Of a stretch of DNA of 46,366 nucleotides, positions 17,295 through 23,858 are shown one piece after another. Every line of letters begins with the position of its first letter. The first letter of the stretch is position 1. This DNA is from a virus. The stretch is from positions 12,430 through 58,795 of the IMG/VR virus record IMGVR_UViG_3300030451_002952, one strand, 5' to 3'. Under the pieces are notes generated by a model. It was not told the origin of the DNA. It worked only from the letters and a program-made list of their open reading frames with translations, and did not search any database. Position numbers and translations under genes: made by a program.

Positions 17295-18173
17295 ATGTAC
17301 GTATACAGAAAAGGAAGAAGAATGGACACAATAACGGGAGAAAGTCGCAAAGACGTTATTAATCGTTATAATTCATCTTTAAGGTTTAGATACTTTCATG
17401 AAAATCTTACAAAAGACGACATGAAATACGCAACAAAAACAGAACGCAGTAATTTATTCATGCCTATAGATAATATAAATTTTAAGTCAAAATTTACTAT
17501 AGGTTTTGAGATAGAAAAGACAGCGTTTTTCAGAGGGGCGGTCAAAGAGTACCCACTATTTAAAGCACTAGAAAGAGATGGAAGTTGTGGAGTTGAGGCG
17601 GTCACTAATGTATTACCTCTAGTTTCTAAATGTATTGCAAGGGACAAAGTTTTCGGAATGTTTCATGAGGCAAATGAAATTATTGATGATAGATTTAGTC
17701 CTAGCGATTACAGATGCGGGGGACATATTACGGTATCAGTTGCTAACATGGAGTCTTTCGAGATAGTCCAAAAATTAAAAGCAAGTATCGGAATATTATA
17801 TGCTCTTTACAGGCACAGGCTAACGAATACATATTGCAACAACAATAAATTTATTAGGCGTTCCGATAACATGAAATACAGTCCCGTATATGTGAAACCA
17901 AATGGACGTATTGAGTTCAGACTTTTCAGCAGAATTCAGAACGTTCAGCAAATGATTTTACGATACAAGTTACTATATGTTATTTTAGACAGTTGCATAA
18001 ATAAGAACAACAGATTTGCAACAGTATTGCGAAAAGTAAAACCGATTATTACAGAAATGTATAACGGGGATGCGGACAAAGTAAACGAGATAATTGATTT
18101 ATCTAAACATTTTGCGAAAGCCTTAAGTATGGATGGACAGCGTGTGCATTCCTCTATACAAAGGTTTATATAA
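17295..18173 (+). CDS. Amidoligase-family protein (COOH-NH2 ligase)
   Basis: A 292-aa protein with the motif order of the phage/bacterial amidoligase (glutamine synthetase-like) family. GFEIE is at residues 70-74 (metal/ATP-binding acids), ERDGSCGVEAVT at 93-104, CGGHITVS at 141-148 (in place of the usual GxHxH) and RIEFRLF at 205-211. Such enzymes join a carboxylate to an amine using ATP, making amide or peptide bonds on proteins, cell-wall or small molecules. A gene 1.2 kb downstream fuses a glutamine amidotransferase to a gamma-glutamylcyclotransferase, partners known from amidoligase neighbourhoods, which supports the call. The substrate cannot be told. The second histidine of the family motif is replaced by threonine. 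Confidence 0.65.
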   Translation: MYVYRKGRRMDTITGESRKDVINRYNSSLRFRYFHENLTKDDMKYATKTERSNLFMPIDNINFKSKFTIGFEIEKTAFFRGAVKEYPLFKALERDGSCGVEAVTNVLPLVSKCIARDKVFGMFHEANEIIDDRFSPSDYRCGGHITVSVANMESFEIVQKLKASIGILYALYRHRLTNTYCNNNKFIRRSDNMKYSPVYVKPNGRIEFRLFSRIQNVQQMILRYKLLYVILDSCINKNNRFATVLRKVKPIITEMYNGDADKVNEIIDLSKHFAKALSMDGQRVHSSIQRFI

Positions 18174-18177
18174 CACT

Positions 18178-18205
18178 ATAGGGGATTTTTTAACCAATCC
18201 CCTAT
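18178..18205 (+). terminator. Terminator-like hairpin after the amidoligase gene
   Basis: ATAGGGGATT (18178-18187) pairs perfectly with AATCCCCTAT (18196-18205). It begins four bases after the amidoligase stop and is followed by only a short T-run before TTTAAACACA. A closely similar hairpin ends the GATase/GGCT gene at 20359-20380. Confidence 0.6.
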
Positions 18206-18221
18206 TTAAACACAATAGACA

Positions 18222-18305
18222 ATGAAAAAAGCAATAATTGATTTTACATTTTTATTATTAGTTGGGTTTGTTTTTTGGGCGATGCACTTGCTCTTCCTAG
18301 CCTAA
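18222..18305 (+). CDS. 27-aa single-membrane-span microprotein
   Basis: ATG at 18222 to TAA at 18303-18305, preceded by the TTTAAACACA leader seen before other early genes. The product starts MKKAIIDFTFLLLVGFVFWA and is almost wholly hydrophobic after a short basic start. That fits a single transmembrane helix or an uncleaved signal anchor. Function unknown. The leader and position between two structured elements support translation, but the size leaves doubt. Confidence 0.45.
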   Translation: MKKAIIDFTFLLLVGFVFWAMHLLFLA

Positions 18306-18311
18306 CTTAAA

Positions 18312-18357
18312 AAGATACGATGGTCTTTATGGGGGTTCGATTCCCCCAGTATCTTCA
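18312..18357 (+). ncRNA. tRNA-like minihelix (T-arm plus acceptor stem), possible attP core or tRNA relic
   Basis: AAGATAC (18312-18318) pairs with GTATCTT (18349-18355) and encloses a perfect T-arm, GGGGG TTCGATT CCCCC (18331-18347). The arm carries the invariant GGTTCGAxTCC signature. Only 12 bases lie between the acceptor 5' strand and the T-arm, so the D and anticodon arms are absent. It may be a tRNA pseudogene, a copy of a host tRNA 3' end serving as attachment site, or a tRNA-mimic RNA. It is 3.4 kb from the integrase gene, far for a typical attP. Confidence 0.55.
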
Positions 18358-18390
18358 ATGCAATTTTGCAGATTTTTTAAACACTAAACA

Positions 18391-18732
18391 ATGATTAATA
18401 TTAATTTAATTGATAGACTACCAAAGAGAAAAAATTCTAGGGTTAGTTATTCAACAATTTATTATAATGATAACAATTTGTTCGGCTTAAATACTAGCGT
18501 TGGAATTGGTTTCATTAAATATTTGAAAACAAAAAAGACCATACAAAAAATTGGTAATGGTCAAGCTAAATGGTATCATGCGGGTAGTAATACCTTAACG
18601 AAAGCCATAACACAAATACGGAAATGGTACAGACTTAAAGTAAAGTCTAAATCATGGAAGAAAGCGAGAGTTAAAACTTATAACACCTCAAACATTGAGG
18701 AAATTATTTTAAATTTAAAAGCGGTATTATGA
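18391..18732 (+). CDS. Unknown basic 113-aa protein
   Basis: A basic protein (many Lys/Arg) with a beta-rich first half and a helical second half (ITQIRKWYRLKVKSKSWKKA near residues 74-93, then NIEEIILNLKAVL). It starts after the TTTAAACACTAAACAATG leader and overlaps the next gene by four bases. It could bind nucleic acid, judging only from charge. No family recognised. Confidence 0.65.
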   Translation: MININLIDRLPKRKNSRVSYSTIYYNDNNLFGLNTSVGIGFIKYLKTKKTIQKIGNGQAKWYHAGSNTLTKAITQIRKWYRLKVKSKSWKKARVKTYNTSNIEEIILNLKAVL

Positions 18733-18974
18733 AAAAGCAAAAACTACCAAAATGGTATAATGGACATATATATAAAAACGGGGCAGAAGTTAAAAATAAT
18801 TTTTCGGGAGAAAAATATTATTTAAATAATGTCGAGTTAACTATGTATGATTATATAAAAGGGTCGGAGTATCTAATGAGTACATTTACAGATAAAGAGT
18901 ACGACCAATTTTATGAGGGTTTAGATTGGTTTAAGAAAAACAACGCAAAAGCGTATATGGTTTTATTAGACTAA
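18729..18974 (+). CDS. Unknown 81-aa protein
   Basis: Overlaps the preceding stop by four bases, so is probably translated by coupling. The N-terminus is basic (MKKQKLPKWYNGHIYKNGAE). The rest has many Tyr/Asp residues with LTMYDYIKGSEYLM and a YEGLDWFKKNNAKAYMVLLD end. A strong terminator lies 23 bases after its stop. Function unknown. Confidence 0.65.
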   Translation: MKKQKLPKWYNGHIYKNGAEVKNNFSGEKYYLNNVELTMYDYIKGSEYLMSTFTDKEYDQFYEGLDWFKKNNAKAYMVLLD

Positions 18975-18997
18975 CAGCAACACAAACCAGAAAAATT

Positions 18998-19028
18998 AAG
19001 AGCAGTCTTTTGATTGCTCTTTTTTTTT
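18998..19028 (+). terminator. Rho-independent terminator
   Basis: AAGAGCAGTC (18998-19007) pairs with GATTGCTCTT (19012-19021) through one G-T wobble around loop TTTT, followed by nine T's (19020-19028). It ends the transcription unit 16083-18974. Confidence 0.85.
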
Positions 19029-19035
19029 ACTCTTT

Positions 19036-19160
19036 ATGCGTATTGCAACTAGTGGTAACGTAGGAATTGGCACGAGACTTACAAAATGTCTATTTAAAGA
19101 GCGTCAGGGCATATTGCGGTAATGTAGGTGTCGGCACTACCTGACCTTCTAACTATTCTA
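19036..19160 (+). pseudogene. Degenerate tail-fibre-like motifs in intergenic DNA
   Basis: A 28-codon frame at 19036-19122 begins MRIATSGNVGIGTR. About 55 bases after the first motif a second copy reads CGNVGVGTT-stop-PS in another frame (near 19115-19150). SGNVGIGTTSPS is a recurrent motif of phage tail fibres and their C-terminal repeats. Both copies are broken by frame change or a stop and have no continuing fibre frame. They look like scars of fibre-gene recombination. A real microprotein cannot be excluded. Confidence 0.4.
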
Positions 19161-19202
19161 AATGCAAAAACGAAAGCAAAAAATTTTTTTTTGAAACAAA
19201 AA

Positions 19203-19245
19203 TGGTCGTTGCCGACCAATTCTATTTATAGTCGTTAGGCGACCA
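19203..19245. promoter_or_regulatory. Two operator-like palindromes
   Basis: TGGTCG TTGC CGACCA (19203-19218) is a perfect 6-bp inverted repeat. TAGTCG TTAGG CGACCA (19229-19245) is a near-perfect copy with a 5-base gap. Centre-to-centre spacing is about 26 bases. They lie upstream of the promoter at 19284-19315, as the single copy at 15984-15999 does for the promoter at 16020. Confidence 0.65.
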
Positions 19246-19283
19246 TGAAAGTTTGTGATTTGATTAAGTTTTTCTTGACATTG

Positions 19284-19315
19284 TTTGGAATTGTTTCTAA
19301 TAGTTGCTAATATTG
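19284..19315 (+). promoter_or_regulatory. Promoter of the GATase/GGCT unit
   Basis: TTTG (19284-19287), a 20-base spacer and TAATATTG (19308-19315) fit the Bacteroidota pattern. About 23 of 32 bases match the promoter at 16020-16051, including the AATT and AATAG blocks at the same places. The start codon is 30 bases downstream. Confidence 0.6.
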
Positions 19316-19345
19316 TCAAATTGAAAACACTTAAAACAAATACAT

Positions 19346-20386
19346 ATGTGCGTTATTATTATCAAAAACAACAACAACAAGATTCCTAACAAGACTTTAC
19401 AAAAATCATCAGTAGTTAATCCTCATGGTTTGGGTATCGTTTGGTTAGACACTTACAAGATAGAATATACAGATAGTAAAAATTATTCTAGGCTTGATAC
19501 CAACAGACCTTTCATTGCACACTTTAGATATGCAACAGTAGGTAAGGTTGGTTTATCTAACACCCATCCTTTTAGATGTGGTAAGTCTCACGAGTATCTT
19601 ATGATGAATGGTACTATTCGTACTCTAGGTAATGACAGAGAGTGCGATACAAAAGTCTTAGCTAACAAGATATCTAAGAAAGACCGTAACGAGTGGAAGA
19701 ATGTATTATCTCAATACTCTTGCCGATTCGTCAGCGTTAATACAAAGCGTAAACAATATCAGATATACAACAAAGATTTATTTACTAAGGTTGATGGTGT
19801 ATGGTATTCTAAAACAAACGTATTACCAAGCGTTTACGTTGGTGTATACGGTACTCTCAAGCGTGGACATGGTAATCACAGGTTACTTATGTCTAGCACG
19901 TTTATTGGTAAGGGTAAAACAAATGACAGGTATCCATTAACAATAAGTAGCTTGCCTTATCTACACAAACAAGAAAACGTTGGTCACAATGTGGAAGTAG
20001 AAGTTTACAAAGTTGACCATCCTACATTAGAACAGCTAGACAGGTTAGAGGGGCATCCTCATTTTTACAAGCGTGAGGTTATAGAAATTAGAATGAATAG
20101 CGGTAGACTATTGAGTGCGTGGGTTTACTTTGTGCAAAACAGAAGTCACAATAACGAAAGACTACACAAGCGATACGGCGGACATGAAGACACTTATAAT
20201 ATATCTACAGTATCAGACCATCGTAAATGGTGTGAATACTTACAAGACGATGTCTATTGTCCTAATTGTGATGGTGTTCTTACCTACAATAACAATGGAG
20301 TTTATCATTGTGACGGTTGTATGGATACTATTGCAGACACTTACTATGAAGAAGATATTAGGGGCTTTAACAATCCCCTATTTTAA
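19346..20386 (+). CDS. Fused class-II glutamine amidotransferase and gamma-glutamylcyclotransferase with zinc ribbon
   Basis: A 346-aa protein with three parts. Residues 1-160 are an Ntn-type class-II glutamine amidotransferase: Cys2 directly after Met (nucleophile), RYATVG at 61-66, NTHPF at 72-76, MNGTI at 87-91. This type frees ammonia from glutamine. Residues 163-262 are a GGCT/AIG2-like domain: VYGTLKRGHGNHRLL at 167-181 and LDRLEGHPHFYKR at 231-243, with Glu235 the likely catalytic residue. GGCT enzymes cyclise gamma-glutamyl groups, releasing 5-oxoproline. The C-terminus has Cys pairs CPNC (305-308) and CDGC (322-325). The gene has its own promoter and operators. With the amidoligase at 17295 it suggests a make-and-remove system for amide or gamma-glutamyl links. 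The substrate is unknown. Confidence 0.75.
   Translation: MCVIIIKNNNNKIPNKTLQKSSVVNPHGLGIVWLDTYKIEYTDSKNYSRLDTNRPFIAHFRYATVGKVGLSNTHPFRCGKSHEYLMMNGTIRTLGNDRECDTKVLANKISKKDRNEWKNVLSQYSCRFVSVNTKRKQYQIYNKDLFTKVDGVWYSKTNVLPSVYVGVYGTLKRGHGNHRLLMSSTFIGKGKTNDRYPLTISSLPYLHKQENVGHNVEVEVYKVDHPTLEQLDRLEGHPHFYKREVIEIRMNSGRLLSAWVYFVQNRSHNNERLHKRYGGHEDTYNISTVSDHRKWCEYLQDDVYCPNCDGVLTYNNNGVYHCDGCMDTIADTYYEEDIRGFNNPLF
20359..20380 (+). terminator. Terminator-like hairpin at the end of the GATase/GGCT gene
   Basis: TAGGGG (20359-20364) pairs with CCCCTA (20375-20380) and is followed by TTTTAATTTTAATTT. It overlaps the last codons of the gene. The loop and flanks resemble the hairpin at 18178-18205. Confidence 0.5.
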
Positions 20387-20408
20387 TTTTAATTTAAACA
20401 CTAAAACT

Positions 20409-20564
20409 ATGAAAACTAAAATGACAGAAAGGCAATTAATAGATACATACATTTTACCTTATGAAGATGATGAACAAAAGGTCTTATTTTATGAGGGTAG
20501 TATGTATTATTCAGAAGAATATATTGAAGAAGTAGCTGAATGGAATAATATTAAATTAATCTAA
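20409..20564 (+). CDS. Unknown acidic 51-aa protein
   Basis: ATG at 20409 follows the TTTAAACACTAAAACT leader shared with the next gene. The product is acidic and rich in Tyr/Glu (YEDDEQK, then YYSEEYIEEVAEWNN). No family recognised. A longer frame reading through this stretch from 20115 overlaps the GATase/GGCT gene and is a shadow. Confidence 0.6.
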   Translation: MKTKMTERQLIDTYILPYEDDEQKVLFYEGSMYYSEEYIEEVAEWNNIKLI

Positions 20565-20575
20565 ACACTAAAACT

Positions 20576-20809
20576 ATGCAGAAAACAATTACGTTTCCGA
20601 GTGAACAAAAATGTAGCACAAAGAAACAATTTAGTAAATACCTAAACTTTTATAGAGATGAAAGTTTTGATGTAACGGACACACCGAGATTACCTTATAA
20701 AAAAGAAAAATCGGTTTCGATTAGTGGAGACGTACAAGCCTTTATTAATCTATTACAAATGGATGATGTTCAAAAAGCTAAAATAGTAAAGGAGATAAGT
20801 AATGAGTAA
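20576..20809 (+). CDS. Unknown 77-aa protein
   Basis: Starts after an identical CTAAACACTAAAACT leader, 11 bases after the previous stop. It is basic at the N-terminus (TKKQFSKYLNFYRD), with a short C-terminal helix (VQAFINLLQMDDVQKAKIV). It overlaps the next gene by eight bases. Function unknown. Confidence 0.65.
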   Translation: MQKTITFPSEQKCSTKKQFSKYLNFYRDESFDVTDTPRLPYKKEKSVSISGDVQAFINLLQMDDVQKAKIVKEISNE

Positions 20810-21131
20810 TCCACTAAAAGAATTAGATATATCTATTGCTTGTCTTTTAGACGAACCAACAGAAGTTACTGTTGAAGATTTACAACACATACAAAAACAA
20901 GTAGACTTGCTTGTAATTGAGGAAGAAAAGAAAAAAAATCAAATAGATATTACTTGGTGTGTGGACGATATAAGATACTTGGGATATGAATGTACTGACG
21001 AGAAAGGTATGGAAGTATTAGATGAGGTGTTAAGAAGACACGATGCAGAATTAGGAATTTGTTGGGACACATTAGATTGGTATTGTAAAGAACATGGTCT
21101 TAAAAGAAAGGAGGTTGGTCATGACAGTTAA
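20802..21131 (+). CDS. Unknown acidic 109-aa protein
   Basis: A helical, acidic protein with a coiled-coil-like central part (LQHIQKQVDLLVIEEEKKKN) and a C-terminal half rich in Trp/Cys (ITWCVDDIRYLGYEC, ICWDTLDWYCKEHG). It overlaps both neighbours (8 and 11 bases), so is part of a coupled operon of small early proteins. Such small acidic early proteins often act on host targets, but nothing here shows which. Confidence 0.65.
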   Translation: MSNPLKELDISIACLLDEPTEVTVEDLQHIQKQVDLLVIEEEKKKNQIDITWCVDDIRYLGYECTDEKGMEVLDEVLRRHDAELGICWDTLDWYCKEHGLKRKEVGHDS

Positions 21132-21321
21132 AGAATTAAAAAACAAATACAAAGACTACGTTCTATTAGATGAAGTTGTAGAGTTTTCTATTGAAGAAGA
21201 TGACAACAAATACTTGTGGGAGGGATATTGTGATGAAATAGATGTAGATTGTAAAGAAGCTGATGAAATAGTGTTGTTGGTTGTGGGCTTTAAAAGTAAT
21301 AAGTTGAAACTAAACGATTAA
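21121..21321 (+). CDS. Unknown acidic 66-aa protein
   Basis: I place the start at ATG 21121 because an AAAGGAGG Shine-Dalgarno-like sequence lies 6-13 bases upstream. An upstream frame start at 21094 would overlap more. The product is strongly acidic (VEFSIEEDDNKYLWEGYCDEIDVDCKEADE) with a beta-rich end. The Shine-Dalgarno sequence is unusual in this window. Function unknown. Confidence 0.6.
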   Translation: MTVKELKNKYKDYVLLDEVVEFSIEEDDNKYLWEGYCDEIDVDCKEADEIVLLVVGFKSNKLKLND

Positions 21322-21323
21322 TT

Positions 21324-21527
21324 ATGAAATACACACAAATAAATGATGTAGATAAATATGGCTCTAATATTCTTAGACAATTTAAAATTAATTACAGAAC
21401 TAGGATGTCACAACATGAGTATCATCCCGTTCTTTGTAAACATTCTATTAAGGTAATGAAAAAAGAACTTAAAGATTGTTTGGACTTTTTAGAAGTAGAA
21501 AAAAAATCAAAATTGTTTGTTGAATAG
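21324..21527 (+). CDS. Unknown 67-aa protein
   Basis: Starts two bases after the previous stop. A basic, helical protein with a YRTRMSQHEYHPVLCKHSIK segment and a Lys-rich C-terminal helix. It is the last gene of its unit, 22 bases before a strong terminator. No family recognised. Confidence 0.6.
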   Translation: MKYTQINDVDKYGSNILRQFKINYRTRMSQHEYHPVLCKHSIKVMKKELKDCLDFLEVEKKSKLFVE

Positions 21528-21549
21528 CAAACATTGTTTTATGTGTTTC

Positions 21550-21577
21550 GGGGGGACTTTTGTCCCCCCTTTTTTTT
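21550..21577 (+). terminator. Strong Rho-independent terminator
   Basis: GGGGGGAC (21550-21557), loop TTTT, then GTCCCCCC (21562-21569) and eight T's. It is a perfect GC-rich stem that separates the early small-gene unit from the integrase gene. Confidence 0.95.
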
Positions 21578-21618
21578 AATGACCATACGACATTATTAAA
21601 AACAATTAGATATAATTG

Positions 21619-21649
21619 TTTGTTATTGTAATTATTTATAAGTAAATTG
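21619..21649 (+). promoter_or_regulatory. Candidate integrase promoter
   Basis: TTTG (21619-21622), a 20-base spacer and TAAATTG (21643-21649) resemble the two promoters upstream in geometry, though the -7 box is one base short. No TGGTCG palindrome is nearby, so control may differ. A weak stem (GAGTGAAG with CTTTGCTC, about 21697-21716) lies between it and the start codon. Confidence 0.4.
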
Positions 21650-21732
21650 TTAATGTATTTACATACATATTATTTATTTTAAACAAGCAATTTTGGGAGT
21701 GAAGTTTTCTTTGCTCTCATTTTTGTTTACAT

Positions 21733-22875
21733 ATGAAAAACACACTTAGCAACCTTTCGTTAAAAAACAAATACACTTTAAGTGATGCTATACAAAACTT
21801 TGTTACACAGAAATATCACGTAACAAAAGGAACACAAAGAGCAGACATTACAATAAAGTCTTATAAAACAATATCTAACATACTTTTAAAAACAATTCAA
21901 AAACATAAAGTAGATTATGATTTGCTAGAACTAAATCTAAATAAATATTTAGACGACCCAATAAAATCAAATCAAATCAAAAATAAATACAGAAATATAT
22001 CTGAGGTAATAAAAAGCGAATCACAACACTTATCACACAACACTTTACAAAAAAGATTGAACATCTTAAAATACAGTTTATACTCAGCTGAAAAAGATAT
22101 GACAATAAAAACTTATGTAGCACCATTTGATATGAAATCTAAATCAACAAAGCGTGAAGTAATGAGTGCGTCAGCTTTCAAGACTACAATCAAGAATGCG
22201 TTTTTAGTATTGCGTCAGCAGGAAGGTGAAAAAATAAGAAGGAAGCAATGTCCTGCTTCAGGAAAATTTATCAAATCACCTGAACAAATAAGTCAGGCAG
22301 GAGATGTAAAAATGATGAAGCGAGGAGCGTTTGCTTTTCTTTTAGTGGCATTTACTAGTGCTAGAATAAAAGATGTTATGTCTTGGAGGTTTAGTAAAAA
22401 TATTAGTATTAACAAACATCATTATATTCTTTCTTACAAACCCAACAAAACAAAACATACTGTTATTGATATACCCTTGCCACTACAACTAAACGGATAC
22501 ATAAATCATTTGATACGTAACAATGACCATCCGATGAAAGATTATTTTTTAGATAATCTATCTTATACACATTTGTTAAAGTGCTTTAGGTGTTTTATTA
22601 AATCAATCCGCGAACTAAATCAAAATGTTTCTGTACATAAAGACCTATCAAATGGGGAAGTGATAACTAAACAAAAAAAACTATATGAAATACTTACCTT
22701 TCATAATATACGTGCTACATTTATTACGCAAATGGTTGAGAAAGGCATAGACCTAGAAACTATTATGAACTTTAGTGGACACACTAACATACAAACACTT
22801 TCACAGAAGTATACAAACATAAGCGATGAACACAAAGGCAAAATGTATCAAAAATTTATGTCTGAAATCTTATAG
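21733..22875 (+). CDS. int: Tyrosine recombinase (integrase)
   Basis: A 380-aa tyrosine recombinase. The first ~130 residues form the SAM-like core-binding domain. The catalytic domain has R211 (TSARIKDVMSWRF), a lysine in the YKPNKTKHTVIDIPL hairpin (about 235-249), HNIR at 324-327, GH at 349-350 and the nucleophile Tyr360 (QTLSQKYTNIS). These match the R-K-HxxR-H-Y set needed to cut and rejoin DNA. It has its own promoter candidate between two terminator-like structures. It implies integration into a host chromosome, or resolution of genome multimers. No partner excisionase is adjacent, but a small HTH protein at 25162 could serve. Confidence 0.9.
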   Translation: MKNTLSNLSLKNKYTLSDAIQNFVTQKYHVTKGTQRADITIKSYKTISNILLKTIQKHKVDYDLLELNLNKYLDDPIKSNQIKNKYRNISEVIKSESQHLSHNTLQKRLNILKYSLYSAEKDMTIKTYVAPFDMKSKSTKREVMSASAFKTTIKNAFLVLRQQEGEKIRRKQCPASGKFIKSPEQISQAGDVKMMKRGAFAFLLVAFTSARIKDVMSWRFSKNISINKHHYILSYKPNKTKHTVIDIPLPLQLNGYINHLIRNNDHPMKDYFLDNLSYTHLLKCFRCFIKSIRELNQNVSVHKDLSNGEVITKQKKLYEILTFHNIRATFITQMVEKGIDLETIMNFSGHTNIQTLSQKYTNISDEHKGKMYQKFMSEIL

Positions 22876-22944
22876 CTTATTTTAAATAATTAATTTCTAA
22901 TGCAATAAATTTGTTTTTATTATAATAAATGTTTTTATTTGAGC

Positions 22945-23223
22945 ATGGATAAAGAAGTGATGGATTTTTTAAATAAAACAATACATAACGCCTTTATTCA
23001 ACACAGTAAAAAAACAAACCACAAAAGAGAAAACCTTGAATCTTTATTACTGCTGAAACAACTTTTATCTTGTATCAGCAACTACAAAGATTTTTGTAAC
23101 ATAACAATAATGCAAAACAATATTAATGTCTCTTTTATTGATAAAGAACATCAAGTTATTAACACAACGTTCAATATTAATAAAGAAGATATTAGTAAAA
23201 ATGCAGATAAATCAAACAATTAG
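22945..23223 (+). CDS. Unknown 92-aa protein
   Basis: I choose ATG 22945 over a TTG six bases upstream. A helical N-terminal part (MDFLNKTIHNAFIQHSKK) is followed by a Leu-rich helix and a beta-rich end. It overlaps the next gene by 23 bases. No known family. As first gene of the recombination cluster it may be an accessory recombination factor, which is a guess from position. Confidence 0.55.
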   Translation: MDKEVMDFLNKTIHNAFIQHSKKTNHKRENLESLLLLKQLLSCISNYKDFCNITIMQNNINVSFIDKEHQVINTTFNINKEDISKNADKSNN

Positions 23224-23476
23224 AATTCATAATTGGAATATCAATCTTGAGTTTGATATTGTGACTGATAAAAATGTTATGTGTAAGTTTTCAGATATTA
23301 AAAAATATATATCTGATAAACGACCAGACTTGATAAAGAAATACTTAATCAAGTCAAAGCTAAAGAAGAATGTAGATATAGAAAGAATTATAGCTTGGGA
23401 TTCTTTAGTGACAGAATTAATTGAATGCAACTTATTAAAACATATTATAAATGAAATTCGAGACAGTAAATATTAA
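23201..23476 (+). CDS. Unknown 91-aa protein
   Basis: I choose ATG 23201, which overlaps the upstream gene by 23 bases. The longer frame starting at 23126 would overlap by almost 100. A beta-rich N-terminus (INQTIRIHNWNINLEFDIVT) leads into Lys-rich helices. It overlaps the annealing-protein gene by 26 bases. Function unknown. Confidence 0.55.
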   Translation: MQINQTIRIHNWNINLEFDIVTDKNVMCKFSDIKKYISDKRPDLIKKYLIKSKLKKNVDIERIIAWDSLVTELIECNLLKHIINEIRDSKY

Positions 23477-23858
23477 AGGAACGCCATACGTGATGGCAAA
23501 AGAAAGAATTAAGTATTTCAGAACCACTCCTATTTTTAAAGGTTGGTCTTTGAAAACAGAAATGATTTATCATACAGATGAAAAAGTGATATTTAAAACA
23601 GAGGCTTACGACACTAAAGGAACTTTAAGAGCAACGGGTCATGCCTTTGAATTGAAAGGCTCATCTTTTATAAACAAGACGAGCTATATAGAAAATTGTG
23701 AGACATCTTCAGTATCAAGATGTTTAGCTTTATTAAACATAGGTATTGATGAAAGCGTTGCATCTTACGAAGAAGTAGCGAATGCAAAACTAAATCAGAA
23801 TGGTCAAACGAAACAAACGAACCCACTCCAAACAATCTCTCAAAACACTGTATCTTGA
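23451..23858 (+). CDS. Putative single-strand annealing-type recombination protein
   Basis: A 135-aa member of a recurrent phage family with the pattern ERIKYFRTxxxFxGWSLxTE (residues 18-37), then ATGHAFELKGSSFINKTSYIENCETSSVSRCLALLNIGID (about 61-100). I associate this pattern with ERF/Rad52-like annealing proteins that coat single-stranded DNA and pair homologous strands. The neighbours (YqaJ-type exonuclease, HNH nuclease, SSB, RusA-like resolvase) form a Red-type recombination set, which supports the role. The exact superfamily is not certain. The C-terminus is Gln/Asn/Thr-rich and overlaps the HNH gene by 59 bases. Confidence 0.55.
   Translation: MKFETVNIKGTPYVMAKERIKYFRTTPIFKGWSLKTEMIYHTDEKVIFKTEAYDTKGTLRATGHAFELKGSSFINKTSYIENCETSSVSRCLALLNIGIDESVASYEEVANAKLNQNGQTKQTNPLQTISQNTVS

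Noticed and set aside
19036-19160. Template repeat of a diversity-generating retroelement
   Set aside because: No reverse transcriptase gene is visible and the two motif copies are too short and too diverged.
20115-20564. A 149-codon frame overlapping the end of the GATase/GGCT gene
   Set aside because: Only its last 51 codons form a real gene, with its own leader at 20409. The rest is out of frame inside a domain-rich gene.
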